Assembly: GCF_001746835.1 (NCBI RefSeq)
Contig: NZ_CP016094.1
Span: 2,046,001 to 2,110,000, forward strand
Reading direction: 5' to 3'
DNA length: 64,000 bases
From: Lacunisphaera limnophila
GTDB lineage: Bacteria > Verrucomicrobiota > Verrucomicrobiia > Opitutales > Opitutaceae
Positions 1 through 8,778 of the stretch are shown here, one piece after another; positions within the stretch are counted from its first letter, which is position 1; every line of letters starts with the position of its first letter. The position numbers and the translations under genes were made by a program. The notes beneath the pieces were generated by a model. The model did not search any database. It was not told the origin of the DNA and saw only the letters and a list, made by a program, of their open reading frames with translations.

Positions 1-665
1 CGGCCCAGCTCATCTCCTACGAGCTGTCCATGACGCTCGCCGTCGTCCCGGTGTTCCTGATGATCAATGTCCCCGGCGGCAGCGGCACGCTGAGCCTGAC
101 CGACGTCGTCGGGTTCCAGAGCGGCACCTGGCAGGGGCTGACGATGGCGAGCCTGCACGGCACGTGGTTCATCATGACGATGCCCTTGGCCGCGATCATC
201 TTCCTCGTGGCGCTCTTCGCCGAGACGAACCGCCTGCCCTTCGACATGGCCGAGGGCGAGGCCGACCTCGTCGGCGGCTTCCACACGGAATATGGCGCGA
301 TGAAGTGGGGCCTGTTCTTCGTGGCCGAGTACTCGCACATGCTCATCGGCTCCGGCGTGTTCACCCTCCTGTTCCTCGGCGGCTGGAATCCGCTGCCCTT
401 CGTGCCGCTCGCCAGCGTCGTGGGCTGGCTCGCCCACCTGTCGCCGCTCTTCCAGCATCCGCTCGCCGTCGGCCTGCTCTCGATCGGCATCTTCCTGGCG
501 AAGGTGCTGTTCTTCATGTTCCTCTTCATGTGGGTGCGCTGGACGGTTCCGCGCTTCCGCTACGACCAGGTGATGAAGCTCGGCTGGCAGAAGCTCCTGC
601 CCCTCGCCATCGGCAACCTCATCTTCTACGCGGTCCTCATCGCGCTGCTGCAGCCCAAGCTCTGA
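1..665 (+). CDS. nuoH: NADH-quinone oxidoreductase subunit H (NuoH), 5'-truncated by window edge
   Basis: This is the membrane subunit of respiratory complex I that sits at the junction with the peripheral arm and helps form the quinone-binding chamber. Only the C-terminal part, about 220 residues, is present. The reading frame is open from base 3 (AQLISYELS...), so the start lies outside the window. The conserved loop FDMAEGEADLVGGFHTEY, typical of NuoH, is near residue 78 of the visible part and is followed by several hydrophobic helices. The gene ends 15 bp before nuoI and is the first visible gene of a co-directional nuoHIJKLMN run. The identification is secure; only completeness is unknown. 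Confidence 0.95.
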   Translation, partial: AQLISYELSMTLAVVPVFLMINVPGGSGTLSLTDVVGFQSGTWQGLTMASLHGTWFIMTMPLAAIIFLVALFAETNRLPFDMAEGEADLVGGFHTEYGAMKWGLFFVAEYSHMLIGSGVFTLLFLGGWNPLPFVPLASVVGWLAHLSPLFQHPLAVGLLSIGIFLAKVLFFMFLFMWVRWTVPRFRYDQVMKLGWQKLLPLAIGNLIFYAVLIALLQPKL

Positions 666-680
666 CCACTGATTTCGTCC

Positions 681-1220
681 ATGCCCTACGTCGTCGAACG
701 CAAACCCCTCACGCTCCTCGAGCGCGTCTACATCCCGCAGATCCTCGCGGGTCTGAGGGTGACGTTGAAGCACCTCTTCGCCCCGAACGTCACGATGGAG
801 TACCCGGAGCAGCGCCCGCCGATCCCGGCCGGCTACCGCGGGGTGCCGACGCTGGTCAAGGATCCGAACGGCCGCGAGAAATGCGTCTCCTGCCAGCTCT
901 GCGAGTTTGTCTGCCCGCCGAAGGCCATCCGCATCACGCCGGGCGAGGTGCCCGCCGACCAGCCGGACCGCGCCCACGTCGAGAAGGCCCCGCAGGCCTT
1001 CGACATCGACATGCTGCGCTGCATCTACTGCGGCCTGTGCCAGGAAGTCTGCCCCGAGGAGGCTATCTTCCTGCAGAACCAGTTTTCCATGACCGGCTAC
1101 ACCCGCGCCGAGATGGTCAACGACAAGGCCCGCCTCTACGAGCTCGGGGGCACGCTGCCCGACCAGCATTTCAAGTGGGACAAGAAGAAGGACGCCGCCG
1201 AGCACGGCAACGCACACTGA
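681..1220 (+). CDS. nuoI: NADH-quinone oxidoreductase subunit I (NuoI), 2x[4Fe-4S] ferredoxin-type
   Basis: This peripheral-arm subunit of complex I carries the two tetranuclear clusters N6a and N6b, which pass electrons towards the quinone site. The 179-residue protein has two complete Cys motifs: CVSCQLCEFVCP (around residues 70-81) and CIYCGLCQEVCP (around residues 114-125). Each has the CxxCxxCxxxCP spacing needed for a 4Fe-4S cluster. The length is normal for the family. The ATG start lies 15 bp after nuoH, and the gene is followed after 3 bp by nuoJ, consistent with one transcript. Confidence 0.96.
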   Translation: MPYVVERKPLTLLERVYIPQILAGLRVTLKHLFAPNVTMEYPEQRPPIPAGYRGVPTLVKDPNGREKCVSCQLCEFVCPPKAIRITPGEVPADQPDRAHVEKAPQAFDIDMLRCIYCGLCQEVCPEEAIFLQNQFSMTGYTRAEMVNDKARLYELGGTLPDQHFKWDKKKDAAEHGNAH

Positions 1221-1223
1221 GCT

Positions 1224-1730
1224 ATGGATAACTTCCTCTTCCTCGTTTTCTCGCTGCTGACCCTCGTCAGCGCCCTGCTCGTCGTGCTGAACAAGAACGC
1301 CGTCAACGCGGCCATGTTCCTGCTCGTCTCGCTGGTGGGCCTGGCCGGGCTCTTCGTGCTGCTGGACGCCGCGCTGCTGGCCTTCGTGCTGTTGCTGGTG
1401 TACGCGGGCGCGGTCGTCGCGCTGTTTCTTTTCATCATCATGCTGCTCGACACCACCCCGGGCACGCAGAAGCCCTTCGGCAAGTTCTCGATCGCCGGCG
1501 CGGTCCTCGGCGGCGCGCTGCTCTTCGTGGGGGCGCACATGGTGGGCAGAAATGCGCCCAAGGCCGAGGCGGTCGCCCCGGCGGTCCCGACCATGAAGAA
1601 CTACGCCGAGCTGCTCTTCACCACCTACCTCCTGCCGGTGCAGGTCGTGGGCTTCATGCTCCTCATCGCCATGCTCGGCGTCATCGTGCTCAGCAAAAAA
1701 CTCGCTTCACCGACGGAGGCCGCCTCGTGA
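1224..1730 (+). CDS. nuoJ: NADH-quinone oxidoreductase subunit J (NuoJ)
   Basis: This is a small membrane subunit of complex I, 168 residues with about five hydrophobic segments. The central stretch [19 protein letters not shown] matches the conserved NuoJ helix that contains the pi-bulge linked to proton-channel gating. The gene sits between nuoI and nuoK in the standard nuo order. Its stop codon overlaps the nuoK GTG start by 4 bp (GTGA), so the two are probably translationally coupled. Confidence 0.95.
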   Translation: MDNFLFLVFSLLTLVSALLVVLNKNAVNAAMFLLVSLVGLAGLFVLLDAALLAFVLLLVYAGAVVALFLFIIMLLDTTPGTQKPFGKFSIAGAVLGGALLFVGAHMVGRNAPKAEAVAPAVPTMKNYAELLFTTYLLPVQVVGFMLLIAMLGVIVLSKKLASPTEAAS

Positions 1731-2035
1731 ACCCCGCCGGACTCGACACCTACCTGGCCGTCAGCGCCCTGCTGTTTGCCCTCGGCTTTCTCGGCGTGCT
1801 GCTGCGCCGCAACACGCTGGTGATCTACATGTGCCTCGAGCTCATGCTGCTCGCCTCGACGCTCGCCCTCGTGGCCTTCTCGAAGTTCCAGGGCACGCTG
1901 GACGGGGCTGTCTTCGTCTTCTTCATCCTCACCATTGCGGCGGCCGAGGTCGCCGTGGGCCTCGCCATCATCGTCGCGCTCTTCCGCCGGCGCCACACGG
2001 TTTCCGTCGAGGAACTGAACCATTTGAAGCACTGA
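1727..2035 (+). CDS. nuoK: NADH-quinone oxidoreductase subunit K (NuoK)
   Basis: This is the 102-residue, three-helix complex I subunit related to MrpC, part of the proton-translocation path between NuoA/J and NuoN. The conserved membrane-buried glutamate of helix 2 is visible in the context [11 protein letters not shown] second acidic residue lies in helix 3 ([13 protein letters not shown]). The start is GTG within the GTGA overlap with nuoJ. The stop lies 4 bp before nuoL. Confidence 0.95.
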   Translation: MNPAGLDTYLAVSALLFALGFLGVLLRRNTLVIYMCLELMLLASTLALVAFSKFQGTLDGAVFVFFILTIAAAEVAVGLAIIVALFRRRHTVSVEELNHLKH

Positions 2036-2039
2036 TCCG

Positions 2040-3923
2040 ATGAGCCTGCTCCAACACGCCATTCTCATGCTGCTCCTGCCGCTCGCCTCGGCGGTGGTGA
2101 TCGCGCTGTTCCTGCGCCGGCGGGGCGCCATCGCGGCCTACCTCTCGACGGTCACGGCCGGCGCGATTGCGGTCATCGCCCTCATCCTGCTCCAGCACGG
2201 CGAACGCTTCGAGGATTCCGTCGAGTGGTTGCGCTTCGGCAGCTTCGCCCTCTCGCTCGGCATCAAGTTCGACGACCTCGCGGCCCTGATGATGTTTGTG
2301 GTCGGTTTCGTCGGCTTCCTTATCCACGTCTTCTCGCTCGGCTACATGCACGACGATGCGGCCCGGGCCCGCTTCTTCGGCGGTCTGTCGATCTTCATGT
2401 TCTCGATGATCGGCATCGTCCTCGCCGACAACCTGTTCATGATTTTTATCTTCTGGGAGCTGGTCGGATTCAGTTCCTGGCTGCTGATCAACCACTATCT
2501 CCACAAGCAGTCCGCGGCCGACGCCTCGAAGAAGGCCTTTATCGTGAATCGCGTCGGTGACTTCGGTTTCCTGCTCGGCATCATCATGTGCTACTGGGCG
2601 AACGGCACGGTGAACTTCACCGAGCTGGGTGCACTGGGCGCGGCCCAGAAGCTGGTCTTCAGCACCGCCATCCCCTTGCTCCTGTTCTGCGGCGCCATGG
2701 GCAAGTCGGCCCAGATGCCCCTGCAGGTGTGGCTGCCCGACGCGATGGAGGGCCCGACGCCCGTCTCCGCCCTCATCCACGCCGCCACCATGGTGGCCGC
2801 CGGTATCTTCATGCTTTGCCGCATCAATGTCCTGATGGTGCCCGATGCGCTGACGGTCATCATGTGGATCGGCACGGTCACGGCGCTCTACGCCGCGCTC
2901 TGCGCGATTGTGCAAAGCGACATCAAGAAGGTGCTGGCCTACTCGACGCTCTCGCAGCTCGGTTACATGGTCGCGGCCTTCGGTCTCGGTTCTTTGACCA
3001 CGCGCCACGAGATGGGGGGCATGGTGCACGAGGTGGTCCTCGCCGCCGGTGTCGGCGCCGCGATGTTCCACCTCACGACCCACGCCTTCTTCAAGGCCCT
3101 GATGTTCCTCGGCTCGGGCTCCGTGATCCACGGCTGCCATCATGAGCAGGACATCTTCAAGATGGGCGGGCTCGCGAAGAAGATGCCGGTCACCTTCATC
3201 ACCTTCACGATCGGTGTCTTCGCCATCATCGGCATGCCCGGCTTGGCCGGCTTCTTTTCGAAGGATTCCATTCTCTATCTCGCCATGGAGAAGAACAGCG
3301 CGGTCTTCGCCGTGCTGGCCCTCACCGCCGTGCTCACCTCGTTCTACATGATCCGTCTGTGGAAGCTCACCTTCTTCGGCGCGACCCGCTCCAAGGATGC
3401 CGGCCACGCTCATGAGAGCGGTTTAACCATGACCCTGCCGTTGATCGTGCTCGCCCTGCTTTCCCTGGCCGGCGGTTACGGCGCGGTGTTCGGCAAGCTG
3501 GGCGGCGACATCGCGGACCTCATCCCGCACGCCCACGGCTCGGCTCACACCACGATCCTGCTCGTTTCGCTGGCCGTGATGACCCTCGGTGGCGGCGCCG
3601 CGTGGTTCTTCTACAAACCCTCCGACCACGACACGCTGGAGGAGAAGTCCCGTCCGATCTTCGCCCTGCTCACCGGCGTGAAGGAATCCTTCGACCGGGT
3701 CTACGACTACTACGTGGCCAAGGTGCAGCAGCGTTTCGCGATGCTGCTCAACTTCCTCGAGCAAATCTTCCTCGCGGGCCTCATCATCCGCGGGCTCGCC
3801 GGGGTGGCGGGCCTGGTCGGGCTCGGCGCCCGGTCGCTCTACACCGGCAGCCTCCACGCCTACGTTTACTGGTTCCTGCTCGGCGCCGTGGTCCTCTGGG
3901 CCTTCGCCGCCGGGGTTTTCTAA
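2040..3923 (+). CDS. nuoL: NADH-quinone oxidoreductase subunit L (NuoL), antiporter-like proton channel
   Basis: This is the most distal proton-pumping subunit of complex I, homologous to MrpA antiporters, with a long lateral helix at its C-terminus. The 627-residue length fits the family (about 610-650). The signature DAMEGPTPVSALIHAATM lies near residues 234-251, and an ion-path glutamate is in the context FWELVGFSSW near residue 143. The C-terminal part after about residue 500 has the connector and final anchoring helix expected for NuoL. Unlike the rest of the operon, it is separated from nuoM by 96 bp that contain a palindromic element. Confidence 0.95.
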   Translation: MSLLQHAILMLLLPLASAVVIALFLRRRGAIAAYLSTVTAGAIAVIALILLQHGERFEDSVEWLRFGSFALSLGIKFDDLAALMMFVVGFVGFLIHVFSLGYMHDDAARARFFGGLSIFMFSMIGIVLADNLFMIFIFWELVGFSSWLLINHYLHKQSAADASKKAFIVNRVGDFGFLLGIIMCYWANGTVNFTELGALGAAQKLVFSTAIPLLLFCGAMGKSAQMPLQVWLPDAMEGPTPVSALIHAATMVAAGIFMLCRINVLMVPDALTVIMWIGTVTALYAALCAIVQSDIKKVLAYSTLSQLGYMVAAFGLGSLTTRHEMGGMVHEVVLAAGVGAAMFHLTTHAFFKALMFLGSGSVIHGCHHEQDIFKMGGLAKKMPVTFITFTIGVFAIIGMPGLAGFFSKDSILYLAMEKNSAVFAVLALTAVLTSFYMIRLWKLTFFGATRSKDAGHAHESGLTMTLPLIVLALLSLAGGYGAVFGKLGGDIADLIPHAHGSAHTTILLVSLAVMTLGGGAAWFFYKPSDHDTLEEKSRPIFALLTGVKESFDRVYDYYVAKVQQRFAMLLNFLEQIFLAGLIIRGLAGVAGLVGLGARSLYTGSLHAYVYWFLLGAVVLWAFAAGVF

Positions 3924-3948
3924 GATGCGTCCCTTTAACTTCATTTCC

Positions 3949-4010
3949 GCTGCCGTGGTGGAGCCTGTGCTCCGCACGGGCTTAACCTGCGCGGAGCGCA
4001 GGTTCTCCCT
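3949..4010. repeat. REP-like palindromic element between nuoL and nuoM
   Basis: The gap between nuoL and nuoM holds two adjacent inverted repeats. The first is imperfect, GTGGAGC (about 3957-3963) opposite GCTCCGCAC. The second is perfect: AACCTGCG (3984-3991) pairs with CGCAGGTT (3997-4004) around a 5-nt loop. No T-run follows, so it does not look like a strong intrinsic terminator. It may be an interspersed repeat inserted in the operon or an RNA-stability element. Copy number elsewhere in the genome is unknown. Confidence 0.6.
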
Positions 4011-4019
4011 CTCGTCGTG

Positions 4020-5546
4020 ATGCCCTCCAACGCCCAACTTCTGCAGCTCGCCATCGCCACGCCGCTCGGGGCCGCGCTCATCATTGCGCTCGGGCTGCCC
4101 AAGCGGTTCGCGATCAAGCTCGCCGCCGCCGCCTTCGCCCTGCCGCTGGCCCTCGCCCTGTGGCTGTGGGCGCAGTTCCCCGCCGAGGGGGCGCAGCACT
4201 ACCACTTTCTCAGCTCCTTTGACACCGGTCTCGCCCGCTTCGGCATCACGCTGAAGCTCGGCCTCAACGGCATCGCGCTGCCGATGTTCCTGCTCGCCGC
4301 CATCGTCGGGTTTGCCGCCGGCCTCTACGCGCTGCGCTCGCAGGCGGAGCGGCTCAAGCTCTACCTCACGCTGCTGCTGATCATGCACGGCGGCCTGCTC
4401 GGGGTCTTCGCCTCGGTGGACATCTTCTTCTTCTATTTCTTCCACGAGCTGGCCCTCATCCCGACCTTCATCATGGTCGGCATCTGGGGCGGCCGCGACC
4501 GCAACTACGCGGCGATGAAAATGACGATCTACCTCACGGTTGGCGCCATGCTCTCGCTGATCGGCCTGATCGCCCTCTACGTGAAGAGCGGTGCCAACAC
4601 CTTCGACCTGATCGAGCTCAAGCGCGCCATCGCCGAGGAAGGCATCCGCGGCACGACGCAGAACTACATCTTCGGCCTGCTGATGTTCGGCTTCGGCATC
4701 CTCGTTTCGCTCTGGCCCCTGCACACGTGGGCCCCGCTGGGCTACGGCGCCGCGCCGAGTTCCGCCGCCATGCTGCACGCCGGCGTGCTCAAGAAGTTCG
4801 GCCTCTACGGCCTGATCCAGATCGCCCTGCCGCTGCTGCCCGAGGGCGCCGCGCACTGGGCCTGGAAGCTCGCCCTGCTGGCCGCCGTCGGCAACGTCCT
4901 GATCATCGGCTTGGTCACGATGGCCCAGCGCGACCTGAAGCAGATGCTCGGTTACAGCTCCGTCATGCACATGGGCTACTGTTTTCTCGGCATCGCGGCC
5001 CTCTCGACCATCGGCATCGGCGGGGTGGTCCTCCTGATGGTGGCGCACGGCCTGTCCGTGGCGCTGCTCTTCCTCCTCGCGACCTGCATCCATCACCGGA
5101 CCCACACGTTCGATATGTCCGAGATGGGCGGCCTCGCGCAAAAGACCCCGGTGCTCGCGGCGTTTTTCGTCGCGGCCACCATGGCCAGCATCGGCCTGCC
5201 GGGCTTCGCCAACTTCTGGGGTGAACTCACCGTCTTCGTCGCCCTGTGGCAATTCTCCCCGGCCCTGACCGCCGTGGCTGTCGCTGGCGTGGTTATCTCC
5301 GCCATCTACGGCCTGCGCGCCGCCGCCCGGGTGTTCTTCGGCCCACCGACGGAGGCGTTGCAGCGGGTCACCGCCCAGCACCCGCCCGCCGACCTCGGCT
5401 GGGGTGAGCGCGTACCCGCGCTGGTGCTCCTCGCCGCGCTGTTGTTCTTCGGTTTCTACCCCAAGGCCCTCTCGCTTCCCGTGGACCAGGCACTGAATCC
5501 CCCGGCCCCGCTCGCGGCCACCGCCCCGGTCACCTTCCAACGCTGA
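4020..5546 (+). CDS. nuoM: NADH-quinone oxidoreductase subunit M (NuoM), antiporter-like proton channel
   Basis: This is the second of the three antiporter-like proton pumps in the complex I membrane arm. The 508-residue polytopic protein shows the conserved glutamate segment FHELALIPTFIMVGIWGG (around residues 141-158). It also has the channel segment HTWAPLGYGAAPSSAAM, where NuoM proteins have a similar HTW...P...AP motif. An ATG at 4020 is preceded directly by an in-frame GTG at 4017; either could be used, and no clear Shine-Dalgarno decides between them. nuoN follows after 12 bp. Confidence 0.94.
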   Translation: MPSNAQLLQLAIATPLGAALIIALGLPKRFAIKLAAAAFALPLALALWLWAQFPAEGAQHYHFLSSFDTGLARFGITLKLGLNGIALPMFLLAAIVGFAAGLYALRSQAERLKLYLTLLLIMHGGLLGVFASVDIFFFYFFHELALIPTFIMVGIWGGRDRNYAAMKMTIYLTVGAMLSLIGLIALYVKSGANTFDLIELKRAIAEEGIRGTTQNYIFGLLMFGFGILVSLWPLHTWAPLGYGAAPSSAAMLHAGVLKKFGLYGLIQIALPLLPEGAAHWAWKLALLAAVGNVLIIGLVTMAQRDLKQMLGYSSVMHMGYCFLGIAALSTIGIGGVVLLMVAHGLSVALLFLLATCIHHRTHTFDMSEMGGLAQKTPVLAAFFVAATMASIGLPGFANFWGELTVFVALWQFSPALTAVAVAGVVISAIYGLRAAARVFFGPPTEALQRVTAQHPPADLGWGERVPALVLLAALLFFGFYPKALSLPVDQALNPPAPLAATAPVTFQR

Positions 5547-5558
5547 TTTCCCGCCGCC

Positions 5559-7073
5559 ATGTCCACGGAACTTCTCAAGGCAGTCGCTGATTCGAACCAA
5601 TGGTGGGCCCTCGGGCCGGAAATGATCCTGGCCTGCGCCGCCCTCGGCCTGCTGGTGCTGGAACTCATCACCCCGAAAGAACACCACGGGGTCATCCCGC
5701 GCTTTGCCATCCTGTCGCTGGCCATGGTCCTGGTGACCGTGCTCTTCAATTTTGACCACACTTGGGGCGGGAACCTGCTCTTCGGCGGTTTGATCCAGCT
5801 CAGCCTGCCGGGCCAGATTGCCCGCGTGTTCTTCCTCCTCTCGTCCCTGCTCGTGTGTTTCCTTGGCACGATCTGCCTGCCGCGCACCCGGATGCCGCGC
5901 GTCGAGTTCTACCACATCGTGCTGGTGGTCACCGCCGCGCTCATGCTCCTCGCGCAGAGCAACCACTTCGCGATGTTCTTTGTCGCGCTGGAGACGGTCA
6001 CGATTGGGTTCTACATCCTCGTCAGCTATTTCCGCGACAACGCCCTCACCCTGGAGGCCGGCCTCAAGTACCTCGTCCTCGGCGCCCTCAGCTCGGCGAT
6101 CATGCTCTTCGGCATTGTGCTGCTGTACGGCGCGGTGGGCCGCGTGGAGATCGATGGGATCGTGCACACCGGCTTTGAATTTCCGATTGTGGCGGAGTTC
6201 CTGCGCAACAATCCCGACAACTTCCTGGCCATCGCCGGCACGCTGCTCGTGCTGAGCGGCGTGGCGTTCAAGATTGGCGCATTCCCCTTCCAGATCTGGA
6301 TCCCCGACGTCTACCAGGGTGCCCCGACGCCTGTGACCGCTTTCCTGGCCGTCTCGTCCAAGGCCGCCGGTTTCGCGGTGCTGATGACGCTGGTGCTGAC
6401 CGTGTTTCATCCGCTGATCGACGTGCTCGTGCCGGTGCTCTCGCTGCTGGCCGCCGCCACGATCCTGTTCGGCAACCTCTCGGCCCTTTCCCAGCGCAAC
6501 ACCAAGCGCCTGATGGGCCTGTCGGGCGTGTCGCACGCCGGCTACCTGCTCATCGGCGTGGTGGCGGCGCTGACCGTGCCGTGGGCGGCCTCGGCCGTCT
6601 GGTTCTACCTCTTCACCTACCTCTTCGCCTCGATGGCGGTGTTTGGCGTGATGGCGCATCTGGCTGGCGCGGACGACACCGTGCAGGAACTTGACCACTA
6701 CGAGAAGCTGGCCAAGGAGCGTCCCTTCCTTGGCGCCGTGCTCGCCGTGGGCGTCGGCTCGCTGGCTGGCATCCCGCCGCTGGCCGGCTTCATGGGCAAG
6801 CTGCTGATCTTCGTCGCCGCCTTCCAGGCGCACCTGTACGGCCTGCTGGCTGTGGCGGTGGTGGGCGTGGTGCTCTCGATCTTCTACTACTTCGGTTGGA
6901 TCAAGGCGGCCTACTTCGAGACCTGGTCGCCCAATCCCGCGGCGGCCGATGCCCCCAAGGCGACGGTCACGACCCCCACCTTCATCGGCCATGCGGTGCT
7001 CACCGCCTTGGCGCTCGCGACCGTCCTTCTCGGCTTCTACCAGGAACCGCTGACCCGCTGGCTGATGCCGTAA
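5559..7073 (+). CDS. nuoN: NADH-quinone oxidoreductase subunit N (NuoN)
   Basis: This is the proximal antiporter-like proton pump of complex I, 504 residues and hydrophobic throughout. The motif DVYQGAPTPVTAFL (around residues 250-263) and the following Lys-containing helix are family signatures. An internal helix with a conserved Glu (FFVALETVTIGFYIL) supports the call. It is the last gene of the nuo cluster. The next gene, thyX-like, begins 63 bp downstream on the same strand, and no obvious terminator lies between them. Confidence 0.94.
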   Translation: MSTELLKAVADSNQWWALGPEMILACAALGLLVLELITPKEHHGVIPRFAILSLAMVLVTVLFNFDHTWGGNLLFGGLIQLSLPGQIARVFFLLSSLLVCFLGTICLPRTRMPRVEFYHIVLVVTAALMLLAQSNHFAMFFVALETVTIGFYILVSYFRDNALTLEAGLKYLVLGALSSAIMLFGIVLLYGAVGRVEIDGIVHTGFEFPIVAEFLRNNPDNFLAIAGTLLVLSGVAFKIGAFPFQIWIPDVYQGAPTPVTAFLAVSSKAAGFAVLMTLVLTVFHPLIDVLVPVLSLLAAATILFGNLSALSQRNTKRLMGLSGVSHAGYLLIGVVAALTVPWAASAVWFYLFTYLFASMAVFGVMAHLAGADDTVQELDHYEKLAKERPFLGAVLAVGVGSLAGIPPLAGFMGKLLIFVAAFQAHLYGLLAVAVVGVVLSIFYYFGWIKAAYFETWSPNPAAADAPKATVTTPTFIGHAVLTALALATVLLGFYQEPLTRWLMP

Positions 7074-7136
7074 AGTCGGGCCCCGCCCGAAATTTTCTTC
7101 GCCAGCCCGCGCGAAACCGTTTCGAGTCTCGCGTAC

Positions 7137-8483
7137 ATGAAGGTCACCGGTCTCGCCCTCGTTCCGCCCCCCTCCGCCGCCGACCTGCCTAAGGTCACAC
7201 CCGAGTTGCTGGCTTCCGTCCTGGCCCGTTATTCGCGCAGCAACGAAGGCATCCACAAGATCCTCGAGAAGGTGGACCTGGCGAATCCCGACGAGTCCAT
7301 CGACCGCATCCTGAAGTTTGTGGATTACGGCCACGCCTCGATCGGCGGCCTGACGGGCGGTCTGGCGATCGCCCTGGACGACGTCTCGATGTGGCTCGCT
7401 TACAAGGTATTTGAAATCGCGCAGATGGCGGACGGGCAGGAGTCGAGCACGCGCTACATCACGATGGCGGCGACGAACCTGCCGGCCCCGGAGGAGATCG
7501 GCATTCCCGCCGACCTCGCCCCGCGCTGGACCGCGCTGATGGCCCGGTCTTTCGCCGCCTACAACGCCGAGTATGCACGCCTCGACCAGGCGGCGCAGGC
7601 GGAGCCCGGCCTCGTGCGCCTGCCGCCCAACGCCAAACCCGCGGTGGTCACGCGGCTGCGCAAAAACTACGCGCTGGACCGCGCGCGCTATTTCATCCCG
7701 CTGGCCACCCGCACCAACGTGGGCCTCGTCCAGAGCTCGCGCATGTGGGCCACGACCGTGAAGCATCTGGATTCCCTTCCGATGCCCGAGGCGCAGGCGG
7801 CGGCGAAACTCATCCGCGAAGAGCTGATCAAGATCTCACCGCGCCTTATGCGACACAGCAGCGCCGAAAAATCCTATCAGGCGCAGGCGGAACAGGAGCT
7901 GGCGGAGAGCCTGAAACTGGGCCTCGCGCGCCTTTCCACCCAGCCGCTCGCCGACGAGGTGTGGGTGAAGGTGGATCGTGACACCCCGCCGTGGTTGCGG
8001 GAGGAGCAGTCGCTGGCCGAGGCGCTCAAGCATCGCGCCAACCGTTATGGCTACCAGGGCAAGGCCACCCGGCGCATGCGCGTGACCTTTGCCTGGAACA
8101 ACATGGCGATCGCGGAGCTCCGCGATCTGAACCGCCACCGCACCGGGCACCGTTGCACGCCCTTGATCCAAGCCGGTTTTTACCTGCCGCCGGAAATCGC
8201 CCATGCGGGACATGCGGCGCTGCTGGACGAACAGGCGGCGCTGACGCGCGAGCTCATGCAGCGCGGCTCGCCGGCCTACGTCTATTCCCTGCTCCTCGGG
8301 GCCCAGACGCCGTTCGAGCACAGCACGCAGGCCGACAAGTTTATTTACGAAGCCGAGCTGCGCACCGGTATGGGTGCGCACTACCGCTACGCCGAGCACC
8401 TGAGTGCGGCGCTCCGCGAGTTCAACCGCCAGGTGCCCGAGGCCAGGGATTGGGTCATAGAGGGCACCGCGGAGCCAGAATAG
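7137..8483 (+). CDS. thyX: ThyX-like FAD-dependent thymidylate synthase, long form with displaced motif
   Basis: This protein resembles flavin-dependent thymidylate synthase, which methylates dUMP to dTMP with methylene-THF and FADH2. It is 448 residues, roughly twice the usual 220-300. The classical ThyX signature RHRxxSxNExSxRY is split. The N-terminal half has QESSTRY (101-107) without the RHR part, after a YGHASIG segment (64-70) similar to the family HxS motif. The C-terminal half has RHRTGHRC (333 on) without the NExSxRY part, and then a TPFEH motif. This suggests two fused ThyX-fold domains that share one active site, or a derived paralogue with a changed activity. Family membership is fairly sure; catalytic activity is inferred. 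Confidence 0.72.
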   Translation: MKVTGLALVPPPSAADLPKVTPELLASVLARYSRSNEGIHKILEKVDLANPDESIDRILKFVDYGHASIGGLTGGLAIALDDVSMWLAYKVFEIAQMADGQESSTRYITMAATNLPAPEEIGIPADLAPRWTALMARSFAAYNAEYARLDQAAQAEPGLVRLPPNAKPAVVTRLRKNYALDRARYFIPLATRTNVGLVQSSRMWATTVKHLDSLPMPEAQAAAKLIREELIKISPRLMRHSSAEKSYQAQAEQELAESLKLGLARLSTQPLADEVWVKVDRDTPPWLREEQSLAEALKHRANRYGYQGKATRRMRVTFAWNNMAIAELRDLNRHRTGHRCTPLIQAGFYLPPEIAHAGHAALLDEQAALTRELMQRGSPAYVYSLLLGAQTPFEHSTQADKFIYEAELRTGMGAHYRYAEHLSAALREFNRQVPEARDWVIEGTAEPE

Positions 8484-8532
8484 GCTTGCCGCACATTTTG
8501 GGCGAAACGACCATCGGACGGTGCTGCTGCCT

Positions 8533-8778
8533 ATGCCCCGTCGAGCCATTTTCAGCCTTCTGATCGCACTGGTCGGCGCGCTCCCGGCATCGGCCGCATC
8601 CTTGAGCCACCTGTCCAAGCACCGGGAGTTGCAGCCGCGTCGCACGGTTTCGCCACTGGTGCTTTCCCCGGGCCAGGGCAACGTCATCCGCCCGGCCACG
8701 TCCGGCCGCTGGCGCCCCGTGATCCTACAACCGGCCGCCCAAGCCCTTCGCCCGGCCCGCTGGGGTCGTCAGCCATGA
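8533..8778 (+). CDS. Small secreted basic protein of unknown function
   Basis: This 81-residue protein is not one I recognise. It opens with a clear signal peptide, MPRRAIFSLLIALVGALPASA, with a likely cleavage after ASA. The mature part is Pro- and Arg-rich, has no cysteines and no recognisable domain. An ATG at 8533 fits the signal peptide best; an upstream in-frame start at 8521 would add MLLP. Its stop overlaps the ATG of the following nuclease-like gene by 4 bp (ATGA), so it may serve to couple translation of that gene. It could also be a spurious frame, but the signal peptide argues that it is real. Confidence 0.55.
   Translation: MPRRAIFSLLIALVGALPASAASLSHLSKHRELQPRRTVSPLVLSPGQGNVIRPATSGRWRPVILQPAAQALRPARWGRQP

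Noticed and set aside
3423-7766. Very long open frame on the minus strand opposite nuoL, nuoM, nuoN and the ThyX-like gene
   Set aside because: It is antisense to well-identified genes, the product is a His/Glu/Arg/Gly-rich sequence with no domain, and this is typical of codon bias in high-GC DNA.
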